Assembly (NCBI GenBank): GCA_964631345.1
Contig: CAZVWE010000001.1
Coordinates: 62,001 to 126,000, forward strand
From: MGBC163016 sp964631345
Lineage (GTDB): Bacteria > Actinomycetota > Coriobacteriia > Coriobacteriales > Eggerthellaceae
Direction of reading: 5' to 3'
Length of the DNA: 64,000 nt
Every line of letters begins with the position of its first letter. Position 1 is the stretch's first letter. The notes beneath the pieces are model-generated. The model had not been told where the DNA came from, did not search any database, and saw only the letters and a program-made list of their open reading frames with translations. Of the stretch, positions 42,357-51,602 are shown in pieces. The position numbers were made by a program, and so were the translations under genes.

Positions 42357-42971
42357 CTATCTCAACTTTGCTCTTCGTTCTTTCCAGTCTGGCATAAAAC
42401 GATCCATTAAATCATGGAATCTTTTCCCATGACCACGCTCAAGAAGATGACACAATTCATGGACTACCACATACTCCAAACATTCAGGTGGATAAAGTGC
42501 AAGACGTGTATTTATACATATTCGACCAGTAGAAGGCTGACAACTTCCCCACCTGCTCTTCATATTTCTAAACACTAGTTTGCCTGCTTGAACGCCCATT
42601 ATCGGCTCCCAGGTTGACACAAGTATAGGCACACAAGCGCTAACTACCGCCTTCCATTCCATTTTTTGCTGCTCGCTTGCATTGGCAGCAATTACTTCTG
42701 GACTATCAGCTGGCATATTGCTAATTAATTCCTGTTGATGATGAATCCAGGAAGCTTTGCTAGCAATAAAGATTTCAATCTCTTGTAAAGGTGTATACAA
42801 AGGTGCAGAAACTTCAACATGTCCATAAGGTGCTTTTACCCGCATATTCAAATTCTTGATGTTTTTACGGATAAGCGTTACACAGATGTCTTCCACGATT
42901 ATTTCTTCAGAAGAAAGCTTCTTTTGCGATCTTTGCGATCTGTGCTTTTTGGAAAAAGTCTTATGCATCAA
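42357..42971 (-). CDS. YgjP-like metal-dependent hydrolase (DUF45)
   Basis: A 204-residue protein with the zinc-protease-like motif VVHELCHLLERGHGKRF (HExxH with a third His), after KSRWGSCQPSTGRICINTRL and ALYPPECLEYV. This is the YgjP/DUF45 family, related to SprT-like metallopeptidases; the biochemical role is uncertain. The N-terminus is strongly basic. Its start overlaps the end of rsmI by about 10 nt. Confidence 0.88.
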   Translation of the reverse strand: MMHKTFSKKHRSQRSQKKLSSEEIIVEDICVTLIRKNIKNLNMRVKAPYGHVEVSAPLYTPLQEIEIFIASKASWIHHQQELISNMPADSPEVIAANASEQQKMEWKAVVSACVPILVSTWEPIMGVQAGKLVFRNMKSRWGSCQPSTGRICINTRLALYPPECLEYVVVHELCHLLERGHGKRFHDLMDRFMPDWKERRAKLR

Positions 42972-43842
42972 CTTCGCCTATTGACTTTGCGTCTAATGCG
43001 ATTTTATACGCATCGTTTCTGTGCAAATTGAATTCGCCTTCCAACTTTTTGGCTATCTCTTTTGGACGCATACCCTGGCGCACCATTTTTTCAGCTTCTT
43101 CAAAGGCTAAATCATGTGCAAGTTCTATTTGCCTACCTTTTTCCAACGATGCAGGTCCATCTATAACTATTACAACTTCCCCTTTGATTTTGCCTTCTTG
43201 ATGGCGCTTTTCAAAATCAGAAGCAAGATCAGGTAGCTTGCCACAGATAGTCTCTTCATGCATTTTTGTAAGCTCACGACAAACACAGGCACGTCGCAAA
43301 GGATAAACCTCAGCCATTATCTTTAAAGTGCTTGCAAGTCTTTTTGGGCTTTCGTAAAAAATAAGAGCGGCCTGTAAAAGCTCAAGGGATTCTAAAACAT
43401 GTCTTTTTTCGCTCATCTTCCTTGGGAAAAAACCACCAAAATAGTAAGTCTGCCAAGGAGTGCCGCTAGCTACATATGCAACCGTTGCAGCACTTGGTCC
43501 TGGTAAGACCTCATATGGTGCACCTTCTGTCTGTAAAGCTGCAATTAATCTAAGTCCCGGATCGGATATGCCAGGCATGCCAGCATCGCTGCAATAACAA
43601 ATATGCTTACCGTCTAAAACCTGCTCTATAACCTCAGGAGCAACTGACGCCAAGCTATTCTCATCCATCCGAAAAATTGGTTTTTTAATACCTAAAGATG
43701 AAAGCAACTTTCCAGTTACACGAGTATCTTCTGCATAAACAGCATCGCATTCATCTAGTGCAGTAAGAGCGCGTTTAGTTATGTCTCCCAAATTCCCAAT
43801 GGGAGTTGGGACTATTGTAAGAATTCCAGTTGTGTTTTCCAT
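42961..43842 (-). CDS. rsmI: 16S rRNA (cytidine1402-2'-O)-methyltransferase
   Basis: A 293-residue SAM-dependent methyltransferase of the tetrapyrrole-methylase fold with the family opening LTIVPTPIGNLGDITKRAL, EDTRVTGKLLSSL, and the SAM site CYCSDAGMPGISDPG. It methylates the 2'-OH of C1402 in the ribosomal decoding centre together with RsmH. The length is standard. It heads a three-gene operon with the YgjP-like and DUF6483-like genes. Confidence 0.93.
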   Translation of the reverse strand: MENTTGILTIVPTPIGNLGDITKRALTALDECDAVYAEDTRVTGKLLSSLGIKKPIFRMDENSLASVAPEVIEQVLDGKHICYCSDAGMPGISDPGLRLIAALQTEGAPYEVLPGPSAATVAYVASGTPWQTYYFGGFFPRKMSEKRHVLESLELLQAALIFYESPKRLASTLKIMAEVYPLRRACVCRELTKMHEETICGKLPDLASDFEKRHQEGKIKGEVVIVIDGPASLEKGRQIELAHDLAFEEAEKMVRQGMRPKEIAKKLEGEFNLHRNDAYKIALDAKSIGEVDA

Positions 43843-43939
43843 AGTTTGATTATATGCGAGGATACGGGCAAGCAGATGTGAGAGCAGACGTGAGCGTAGC
43901 TTACCAAATAGCTTTCATCTAGCATCAACACAATTTGCT

Positions 43940-44731
43940 TTAAGCAGCTTCGACAATTCTGTAAGTTTGGTTATCTCCGACACAAGTCTGTAGGGCTATC
44001 GATTCGCCATGGCTTGTAATTTCAGGAGCAATTTGTTCCCATGTCTCAGTTTCCGGAACATCAAATATATTGAAAACTCGATAGTTACGATAATTGCCGT
44101 TGTGGTCATACACAGTGATTTGATCGCCCACTTTTAAATTCATCACAGGATCAAAAACACCCGGATGATGGCCTATAAAATAACCCCAGCTATAATCATT
44201 GACCTCATCAGCCCCATTCCAAAGGCCTGCCGCATCTTGCGGTGCGGTATCAGCACCATATGCCGTTATAAATGGAATCATCTGATTGTTAATAACAAGC
44301 ATGGATTTAATCTCTGTTGGTTGCACGAAGTTATAGCTTTCTTCAGATGCACTAGTTTGATCTTCATTTGCATCATCACTTGACTGACCAGTCATATCGC
44401 CCTCAACGCTTGGATCATTGCTGTCAGATTGCAAACTCGCACGTCTAGCAAGCTCGCTAGCACTGTAAATTTGTGCACCAATACTTTCAGGATCGGTTGA
44501 TCCTAAATCATAAGCTGCAGCAATGTCTTCTGGATCAACCCCATCAATATCCTCAACTAGATATTTAGGGAATAGCCCAAATGCAGTTTCTTGATCTGAC
44601 CCATATGCCGTATCGTCTGGATTTACATTGGTAAACTCCAAAACAAAGGCAACAATTGCAACCACAACAGCAGCTATAATCACAATTTTTATTGACCGCT
44701 TTGGTTTACTATCAGTTCGAAACGTTGGCAT
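43940..44731 (-). CDS. Sortase-family transpeptidase
   Basis: A basic N-tail and one membrane anchor (about 13-34) are followed by an acidic, Ser/Asp-rich linker of about 100 residues and a sortase domain. The catalytic residues are seen as His in FIGHHPGVFDP, Cys in ALQTCVGD and Arg in QTYRIVE. Sortases link surface proteins to peptidoglycan or polymerise pili. The start is ATG 44731; GTG 44740 is an alternative. It follows a small membrane protein by 15 bp. No sorting-signal protein was found in the window, so its substrates are encoded elsewhere. Confidence 0.83.
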   Translation of the reverse strand: MPTFRTDSKPKRSIKIVIIAAVVVAIVAFVLEFTNVNPDDTAYGSDQETAFGLFPKYLVEDIDGVDPEDIAAAYDLGSTDPESIGAQIYSASELARRASLQSDSNDPSVEGDMTGQSSDDANEDQTSASEESYNFVQPTEIKSMLVINNQMIPFITAYGADTAPQDAAGLWNGADEVNDYSWGYFIGHHPGVFDPVMNLKVGDQITVYDHNGNYRNYRVFNIFDVPETETWEQIAPEITSHGESIALQTCVGDNQTYRIVEAA

Positions 44732-44746
44732 TGCAATCACCCAGTC

Positions 44747-44995
44747 TTAAGCCTCGACTATTTCATCTGCATATTGTGGATTCATTGGTTTTGTTCCCGG
44801 AGGCAACACAACGCGAGTTTTCTCCTGGGATACAGATGTGAACGCTGTGGAAGAATCCGCCTTCACTGTTTGAGATGCAGATACGCTAATGCCTGTTGAA
44901 AGGACTATAAGACTTGCGAATACCATGGAAAGAATTAGGGCAATGCCACAAAAAATTGTAGCCAAAACCTTAGTGTCTAAAGCTTTAGTATTCAT
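44747..44995 (-). CDS. Small single-pass membrane protein next to sortase
   Basis: About 82 residues: one membrane helix at about 10-35 (VLATIFCGIALILSMVFASLIV) and an extracytoplasmic tail ending GTKPMNPQYADEIVEA. ATG 44995 has AGGTGGTG upstream. The helix is not followed by a basic tail, so it is not an LPXTG protein. The position suggests a partner of the sortase, which is only inferred. Confidence 0.68.
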   Translation of the reverse strand: MNTKALDTKVLATIFCGIALILSMVFASLIVLSTGISVSASQTVKADSSTAFTSVSQEKTRVVLPPGTKPMNPQYADEIVEA

Positions 44996-45037
44996 CTCAC
45001 ACCACCTTCCAAAAGCGATGCGATCTGACTTAAGCAT

Positions 45038-45405
45038 CCAGTTTTAGGGCGCTAAGCCGATGCATCTCGACCATTGCGCCTCCTTGTTGCCCCGCTTCTC
45101 CCTAACTAAAATTCTCCTAGATTGAAATCTACTATTTATGTAGAGATTGTCTCCTTGAACCTATCTGCTGTGGATTTAATGCAACCAACACGAAAAGCAC
45201 CTGCTTCTCTTGTGTTTTCATCATGTTGATTAAAGCGCACACCGTAACGCACGCCATAAGTTAAGACGCATGTAGCTATATAAGTGTTAAATTAACTAAA
45301 AAGCTTTTATCGGAAGTTTTATGCTTTCGAAATCGGCTTTATAAAATCAATAGCATGCGTGGCCGCACAACATGCTTAACTGTATTTAGCGACAAAGGAG
45401 ACAGT
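45038..45405. other. Gene-free region between divergent genes
   Basis: No gene is supported. The only structure noted is an imperfect palindrome, AATCTAC and GTAGAGATT, at about 45126-45148. Promoters for the sortase operon (left) and the Gln-rich protein (right) must lie here, but none is clear. Confidence 0.5.
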
Positions 45406-46092
45406 ATGCAAAACCTAAATCGAATAGGAGCACAGCCGTCTCCACAAGACTACACACAGGACTACATGCAAACCTATGCGCAAACCCCGCAGGATCAAAT
45501 GCAGCCACCCCAAAACTATGCGAAGTATTCTCAGCCAACCCAACCTTTAGCGCAGCCAATTCAGGACGCAAACTCGTTTGCGCAACCAATTCCAATAGCG
45601 CAATCTGTAACACAAGATAGCAATCCATACGCACAACAAGCACAACCAACCCAACAGCCTCAATTGGTGCCAACAACACAACCTGCGCAATTTGTACAAG
45701 CCGTACAGCCCACACAACCTTCTCAGTTTGTGCAGCCTGTACAACAGTCTCAACCTATACAGACGGTTCAAACCACACAAGTAATACAGCCAACGAATCA
45801 ACTAGTTCAACAAGCGCCCCCAAAGCAACCTGCAGCAAATGAGGTGGTGTTACATGCTGGCGAATACACCTTTGGACAAAACTTCCCCGAAGGCACATTC
45901 GATATTCGCTTAATTAGCGGCGAAGGAATGATTTCGTTGTTTGATGGGGATAATCTGAAGGCATTCCAATCTCTTGGCGGAGAAAACGGTGCAGTAGGTT
46001 GGGCAGGAATGCCATCTAATGAATTGAGTCATTTCCTTTTGGAGGGAAACCTCATGGTTGGGGTCTCCCGTGCTTTCAAATTTACTTTGTAG
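45406..46092 (+). CDS. Gln/Pro-rich protein with C-terminal beta domain
   Basis: The first about 145 residues are low complexity, made of repeated Gln-Pro-Thr units (QPTQPSQFVQPVQQSQPIQT). The last about 80 residues form a small domain (LHAGEYTFGQNFPEGTFDI, GEGMISLFDGD, LEGNLMVGVSRAFKF) similar in pattern to short beta domains of secreted or regulatory proteins. No signal peptide or membrane helix is seen. ATG 45406 has AAAGGAGACAGT upstream. Function unknown. Confidence 0.75.
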   Translation: MQNLNRIGAQPSPQDYTQDYMQTYAQTPQDQMQPPQNYAKYSQPTQPLAQPIQDANSFAQPIPIAQSVTQDSNPYAQQAQPTQQPQLVPTTQPAQFVQAVQPTQPSQFVQPVQQSQPIQTVQTTQVIQPTNQLVQQAPPKQPAANEVVLHAGEYTFGQNFPEGTFDIRLISGEGMISLFDGDNLKAFQSLGGENGAVGWAGMPSNELSHFLLEGNLMVGVSRAFKFTL

Positions 46093-46099
46093 TTGTTCG

Positions 46100-49000
46100 T
46101 TACATCGAAGCTTTCGCAACCGAGATCATTAACTTGATGCGGTTAAGCTGGTTTACCTCAGACGCTCCCGGATCATAATCCACAGCAACAATATTGCTCT
46201 GTGGATAACGCCTGCGAAGCTCTTTGATTACCGACTTTCCAACCACATGGTTTGGCAAACATGCAAACGGCTGCGCACACACAATATTCGGACAACCAGA
46301 ACGAATAAGCTCAACCATCTCACCTGTGAGCAACCAACCCTCGCCCATAGAATTACATAGTGACAAAATCTCAGAGGCATATTCTGCAATCTCGTAAATA
46401 TCAGCAGATGGCTCAAAACGCTTACTCTTTTTCAAAGCATTTGTCACAGGGGTGCGCAAACGTTTAATAAACCCAATCCCGATTTTGCTTCCTAGCGCAC
46501 TTTTGCGAGACTTGCCAATTTGTCTTTGGAAAATACCACCGGCAATCCCGAACAGGAAAAATTCAATTAATCCCGGAACTACAGCTTCACATCCTTCAGC
46601 TTCAATTTGATCAACCAGCTGATTGTTGGCAGTCGGATGAAACTTAACAAGAATTTCCCCAACAACTCCAACCTTTGGCTTTGTTCCCTCACCTTGCAGT
46701 GGAAGTGTGTCGAAATCCTCAACTATTTGATTTACTGAATGTTTAAACTCGCTCATCTTCACACCACGTAAAAGCTGCTCTTTAAGAGTGGACATCCAGT
46801 AGTCAAAAAGCCTGTTCGCACTTCCTGGTTCTACTTCATAAGGCCGTGTTGCATATAAGCATTTCATAAGCAAATCCCCATATTGCAACGCAAACGCAGC
46901 CTGATAGAGCATGTTCGGCGTAATCTTAAATCCAGGATTTTCTTCTCCCAAATCCTTGAAAGAAATTGCAATTACAGGAATGTGGCCAAGACCAACTGCC
47001 TTTAATGCTTTACGAATAAGTGAAATGTAATTCGTCGCACGACAGCCGCCACCTGTTTGAGTAATCAAAACAGCAAGCTTATCTGTATCGTAGCGACCGC
47101 TCATGACAGCTTCCATAATTTGACCCGTCACAAGAATTGACGGGTAGCAAATATCGTTGTTTACATACTTCAGCCCCGCATCCACGGCTCCATGATCAAC
47201 ACTTGGTAAAAGTTCAAGGTTGTATCCATTTGCATGAAAAATGGGAACGAGAAGTTCGAAATGGATAGGCGCCATCTGTGGTGCCAAAATGGTGTAGCCT
47301 TCTTCTTTCATCTGCTCGGTGAACTGCGGGCGGTCGAACTCGGTGGATGCGCCCTCGCGTTGCTCAATCAATGCGTTTGCACGAACACCATCTGCCTTCT
47401 TTGCAAATGTATCTGGCACAAGCGCATCAATATCAGATGAGCTAATGCATACGGAAGGACATCCTCGCTTTTTAAGGATCTCAGTCTGGTTATCTTCTGC
47501 TTCTTTATCAGATTGATCTTTAAGCGCCGCAAGAAGGCTGCGAATACGAATACGAGCGGCTCCAAGATTAGACACCTCATCTATCTTGAGAACCGTATAT
47601 ACCTTGCCTGCCGCCTCCAACACTTCTTGAACCTGATCAGTAGTTAGAGCGTCAAGGCCACATCCAAAGGAATTTAGCTGGATCAAATCAAGATCGCGCC
47701 TTTGTGTTGCAACTTTTGCAGCCGCATACAAACGCGTGTGATACATCCATTGATCCACCACGCGAATGGGGCGTTCAAGCTGCCCGAGGTGCGCGATTGA
47801 GTCCTCGGTAAGCACTGCCAGCCCAAAGCTTGTCAGAAGTTCAGGGATGGCATGATTGATTTCCGGATCCTGGTGATAAGGGCGGCCGGCCAAAACTATT
47901 CCGTGCGTACCAGTCTCTTCCATCCAAGCAAGCGTCTCAACACCCTTGCGCCGAATGTCACGCTTGAACGCCTCGTCCTCTTCCCAGGCAGCATCGACCG
48001 CATCGTCTATCTGCTTTTGCGTAATGGGATTCTCGTGTGCCCCCACCTCGTCACGGAAGGTGCCTGTTAGCTCGGAATACAGGCGTTTCTTCAGCTTTTC
48101 CTTGTTATCGTAGGGAAGCCATGGGGAAACGAAGGCCACCGGCGAGGCCTGCAACTCATCGACATTCAGGCGCAACGCCTCGGGGTAGCTGGCTACGATG
48201 GGGCAATTGAAGTGGTTGCCTGCCGTGGCGTCCTCTTGACGTTCCCACTTGCTGCACGGCATCCATATGAAGTCGACTGCGTCGTCGCCTTTCTTTGTAA
48301 GCAAATTCATGATGTGCCCGTGAGAAAGCTTCGCCGGGTAGCACACCGACTCAGACGGCATCGAGTCGATGCCCGCCTCGTATGTCTTCTTCGTGGATGC
48401 GTCGGAAAGCACCACGCGATAGCCCAGCTTCGTGAAGAAGGTGAACCAGAACGGGTAGTTCTCGTACATATTGAGCGCGCGCGGAATACCCACGGTTCCA
48501 CAGGCCTCATCAGCTGGGATTGGCTCATAGGTATCGAACAGACGCTGCGACTTCCACTCAAACAGGTTCGGCACGTCCGACTTCGTGCCTACACCCATAC
48601 TCTCACCCTTCTCACAGCGATTGCCGGTGATGAAACGGCGATGCTTGCCAGTGACTTCATCGATACCAAAATCGTTCACTGTAAGCAGGCAGCTGTTTGA
48701 GCAGCCCTTGCAACGCACAGTGCGATGCGTGGGAGCGAGCTCCTCTATCTCCTTAAGCGTAAGTAGTCCGCTCATGGGTACCATAGGTCCAACATCGGGG
48801 GACAACGGCACATTTTCCGTAAGTCGCTTTGTTTCCTCGAAACGATCACGCGCAAGCAGCGCCGCGCCAAACGCACCCATGTTGCCTGCGATGTCAGGAC
48901 GCACGGCGTTCACTTCCGATAGCTGCTCAAAGGCGCGAAGTACCGCATCGTTTAAAAAGGTTCCGCCCTGCACAATGACGTTCGTTCCAACATCATGTGG

Positions 49001-50710
49001 ATCGCGAATCTTAATTACCTTAAAAAGCGCGTTCTTTATGACTGATATGGCTAGACCTGCCGCGATATCGCCAACCGTCGCGCCTTCCTTCTGCGCCTGT
49101 TTCACGCGCGAGTTCATGAACACCGTACAACGGCTGCCCAGATCCACCGGATGTTCTGCCTTAATTGCAGTTTTTGCGAAGTCAGATACCTCAAGACCAA
49201 GACCTGATGCAAAGCTTTCGATAAAGCTTCCGCATCCTGACGAGCACGCTTCATTCAGCATAATGTGATCAATCACACCATCTTTTACGCGAAGACATTT
49301 CATATCCTGTCCGCCGATATCCAAGATAAACTCAACGCCAGGCAGCATCTCCTGCGCACCGCGAAGGTGTGCGACTGTCTCTATCTCACCGGAGTCCACT
49401 CGTAAGGCTTCAAGCAGAAGCCCTTCTCCGTATCCCGTGACAGTAGAGTGGCCGATCTTCACCAGTTGCTCGCCGGTTTCGGAATCACAGGGAAGCTGCG
49501 AATAGAGCTCAGCCATTGCGGCCTTTGCACATCCCAGCACGTCACCCTTGTTAGAAGCATAGGTTGACCACAACAGGCTTCCGTCCTCACCAATCAGCGC
49601 AGCCTTAAAGGTGGTAGAGCCTGCGTCGATGCCCAAAAACGCCACACCGCGATAGTCATCCAGGTTAGCGCGCTTCACTTTCTCCTTGTCGTGACGCTCG
49701 TGAAACTCAGACAACTCGGCGTCACTCGCAAACATCGGATCCAAGCGCACGACCTCAGATCCCTGCATATCACCTAGACTTTCAAGGCGTTTGAGAACAC
49801 TGTTAAGAGTTTCTGCTTTAGCACCTTCACGAGCTCCCGCAATTGCACACCCGCTTGCAACAAATAGATGTGCGTTTTGGGGCACAATAATGTGATCGTC
49901 ATCTAAGTTGAGAGTTTCATAAAAACGATTGCGAAGCTCAGGTAAATATTGCAAAGGGCCACCCAAAAATGCAACATTGCCACGAATAGGTCTTCCACAT
50001 GCAAGGCCTGAAATCGTCTGTGTTACAACTGACTGAAAAATGGATGCCGCGATATCTTCTTTACGCGCACCTTCATTTAAAAGCGGCTGAACATCGGTTT
50101 TGGCAAAAACACCACACCTACTTGCAATCGGATAAATTGTCGTATGACTTTTAGCAAGTTCATTAAGGCCTGGAGCATCGGTGTCTAAAAGAGAAGCCAT
50201 CTGATCGATAAATGCGCCTGTACCACCTGCACATGTGCCATTCATACGCTGCTCTATTCCATTGTCGAAATAGATGATTTTCGCATCTTCCCCACCAAGC
50301 TCAATTGCAACATCAGTCGTTGGAATAAACGTCTCAACTGCTGTTTTAGATGCGATAACCTCTTGCACAAACGCAATATCCAACCATTGCGAAAGCAAAA
50401 GTCCACCTGAACCTGTAATCGCGATGGTCATCTCTTCAGTTGGGAATTGCTCGGCTGCAGCCTTCAGCACTTCAACAATGGTTGCACGAACATCTGCATG
50501 GTGCCGCTCGTATATCGACCAAACGATTTCATTTTGCCTGTTGAGCACAGCGAGTTTTACAGTGGTCGAACCAACGTCGATTCCAATGCGATACTCGGGC
50601 ACGTTTTCTGGCTCGTTGGCAACGCTAGCTTTTTCGCATTCCTTAGCAGAAACTTCAATAGTGACGTAACTCTTGCCATGCTTAATCTTAGGTAAATCTT
50701 TTAGTTTCAT
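46100..50710 (-). CDS. 2-hydroxyacyl-CoA dehydratase activase, giant BadF/BcrD-type fusion
   Basis: A 1536-residue protein. Two ASKHA/BcrAD-BadFG ATPase domains come first (DVGSTTVKLAVLNR, ELGGEDAKI, GTCAGGTGAFID; then DAGSTTFKAALIGE, DIGGQDMK, NEACSSGCGSFIE). The ACSSGCG and GTCAGGTG motifs carry the Cys that hold the bridging 4Fe-4S cluster. A DUF2229-like region with Cys clusters (KGCSNSCLL) and a HgdB-like C-terminal part follow. Such proteins couple ATP hydrolysis to low-potential electron transfer in anaerobes. The interior of the gene is richer in G+C than its ends. Confidence 0.9.
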   Translation of the reverse strand: MKLKDLPKIKHGKSYVTIEVSAKECEKASVANEPENVPEYRIGIDVGSTTVKLAVLNRQNEIVWSIYERHHADVRATIVEVLKAAAEQFPTEEMTIAITGSGGLLLSQWLDIAFVQEVIASKTAVETFIPTTDVAIELGGEDAKIIYFDNGIEQRMNGTCAGGTGAFIDQMASLLDTDAPGLNELAKSHTTIYPIASRCGVFAKTDVQPLLNEGARKEDIAASIFQSVVTQTISGLACGRPIRGNVAFLGGPLQYLPELRNRFYETLNLDDDHIIVPQNAHLFVASGCAIAGAREGAKAETLNSVLKRLESLGDMQGSEVVRLDPMFASDAELSEFHERHDKEKVKRANLDDYRGVAFLGIDAGSTTFKAALIGEDGSLLWSTYASNKGDVLGCAKAAMAELYSQLPCDSETGEQLVKIGHSTVTGYGEGLLLEALRVDSGEIETVAHLRGAQEMLPGVEFILDIGGQDMKCLRVKDGVIDHIMLNEACSSGCGSFIESFASGLGLEVSDFAKTAIKAEHPVDLGSRCTVFMNSRVKQAQKEGATVGDIAAGLAISVIKNALFKVIKIRDPHDVGTNVIVQGGTFLNDAVLRAFEQLSEVNAVRPDIAGNMGAFGAALLARDRFEETKRLTENVPLSPDVGPMVPMSGLLTLKEIEELAPTHRTVRCKGCSNSCLLTVNDFGIDEVTGKHRRFITGNRCEKGESMGVGTKSDVPNLFEWKSQRLFDTYEPIPADEACGTVGIPRALNMYENYPFWFTFFTKLGYRVVLSDASTKKTYEAGIDSMPSESVCYPAKLSHGHIMNLLTKKGDDAVDFIWMPCSKWERQEDATAGNHFNCPIVASYPEALRLNVDELQASPVAFVSPWLPYDNKEKLKKRLYSELTGTFRDEVGAHENPITQKQIDDAVDAAWEEDEAFKRDIRRKGVETLAWMEETGTHGIVLAGRPYHQDPEINHAIPELLTSFGLAVLTEDSIAHLGQLERPIRVVDQWMYHTRLYAAAKVATQRRDLDLIQLNSFGCGLDALTTDQVQEVLEAAGKVYTVLKIDEVSNLGAARIRIRSLLAALKDQSDKEAEDNQTEILKKRGCPSVCISSSDIDALVPDTFAKKADGVRANALIEQREGASTEFDRPQFTEQMKEEGYTILAPQMAPIHFELLVPIFHANGYNLELLPSVDHGAVDAGLKYVNNDICYPSILVTGQIMEAVMSGRYDTDKLAVLITQTGGGCRATNYISLIRKALKAVGLGHIPVIAISFKDLGEENPGFKITPNMLYQAAFALQYGDLLMKCLYATRPYEVEPGSANRLFDYWMSTLKEQLLRGVKMSEFKHSVNQIVEDFDTLPLQGEGTKPKVGVVGEILVKFHPTANNQLVDQIEAEGCEAVVPGLIEFFLFGIAGGIFQRQIGKSRKSALGSKIGIGFIKRLRTPVTNALKKSKRFEPSADIYEIAEYASEILSLCNSMGEGWLLTGEMVELIRSGCPNIVCAQPFACLPNHVVGKSVIKELRRRYPQSNIVAVDYDPGASEVNQLNRIKLMISVAKASM

Positions 50711-50784
50711 TCAACTTGCTTTCTTGTTAAGTCCTACTGTGTGGGTGACTCTCAATTTCTTCTATGTTCAATACTGATATGCGT

Positions 50785-50870
50785 GTTATGAATAAAATTT
50801 GAAAGATGGAGCGAAGGCTGCGCAGCTTCTGAGCGTAGTCTTTCGGGTTTTATTCATCCGGCGTATATCC
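50785..50870 (+). repeat. Dispersed hairpin repeat, copy 2
   Basis: Stem GAATAAAATTTGAAAGAT (50790-50807) with GTCTTTCGGGTTTTATTC (50838-50855), all 18 pairs Watson-Crick or G-T on the plus strand. The 30-nt loop is nearly identical to copy 1 (2207-2293). It lies 75 bp from the activase start, as copy 1 lies 30 bp from the radical SAM start, in the same orientation relative to both genes. Confidence 0.75.
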
Positions 50871-50897
50871 TGATAAACTAGCTGCATTTTTAAAGTC

Positions 50898-51512
50898 TCA
50901 CATTTTTATAGACTCACCAGGCTTAATAAACAAAAGTCTCATGGCAATTTGTGCCATTTCTTCCGAGCTTTCATTCATGCCTGTTTGTAACCAACGCATA
51001 ATCACACCTAAATATGCTGCTGCATAAAAAGCAACGTAGTACTGTACAAATGTCGTAGGATTCTTTTTGTACCTATCATGCAGAAGTCCCATGATGAGAT
51101 CAGAACAAATTGAATCTCTTAGATCTTGGCAAAACTGCGCATCTCCGTGTGGCCCTAACATCACTTCCAGAAAATCACTGTTTTCCCGAAGATAATCGAA
51201 CATGTCTACGAGAACCGGAAGCGGCTCTTTTGTAACTTTCAATTTCGCTAGATCCATCAAAGTCATTTTGTCTATCTGTATACGAAACGCAGATAGACCT
51301 TCCATGAATTCAGCTTTCAGCGCACCTGATAGTTCGTCTTTGTCTTTGTAATGATTGTAAAAAGTTCCACGATTTAGATCAGCACGCTCACAAAGATCAT
51401 TCACACTGAAGCCATCAAGCCCACGCTCACTTGCAAGCTCAATTAGAGCTTTACGGAGAGCCATTTTGGATTTAGCTTTGCGCCTGTCAACCTGTACGCA
51501 TTCAACATTCAA
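50898..51512 (-). CDS. TetR-family regulator
   Basis: A TetR HTH (ALIELASERGLDGFSVNDLCERADLNRGTFYNHYKDKDEL) is followed by a C-terminal domain of about 130 residues. The start is TTG 51512; ATG 51464 falls inside the HTH lead-in and is less likely. A 25-bp palindrome lies 20 bp upstream. It precedes the activase gene in the same direction by about 190 bp, with the hairpin repeat between, so it may regulate the activase or itself. Confidence 0.87.
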   Translation of the reverse strand: MNVECVQVDRRKAKSKMALRKALIELASERGLDGFSVNDLCERADLNRGTFYNHYKDKDELSGALKAEFMEGLSAFRIQIDKMTLMDLAKLKVTKEPLPVLVDMFDYLRENSDFLEVMLGPHGDAQFCQDLRDSICSDLIMGLLHDRYKKNPTTFVQYYVAFYAAAYLGVIMRWLQTGMNESSEEMAQIAMRLLFIKPGESIKM

Positions 51513-51532
51513 TGTATTTCAACGCCTAGTCT

Positions 51533-51557
51533 ACTATTCAACACTCTGTTCAATAGT
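51533..51557. promoter_or_regulatory. Palindromic operator upstream of the second tetR
   Basis: ACTATTCAACA-CTC-TGTTCAATAGT is a 25-bp inverted repeat with one mismatch per half-site. Its position directly before the TetR start suggests self-repression. Confidence 0.65.
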
Positions 51558-51602
51558 GCATTTTATCAGGCGGGATTTGGCCTGTAAAGAAACTAAGGAG
51601 CT

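Noticed and set aside
44747..44810. LPPGT in the small membrane protein beside sortase as a sorting signal
   Set aside because: The order of residues is not LPXTG, and no hydrophobic segment and basic tail follow it at the C-terminus.
48212..48700. Long plus-strand frames inside the activase gene (162 and 227 codons)
   Set aside because: They are antisense to a conserved protein in its G+C-rich part, have no ribosome-binding site and show no domain.
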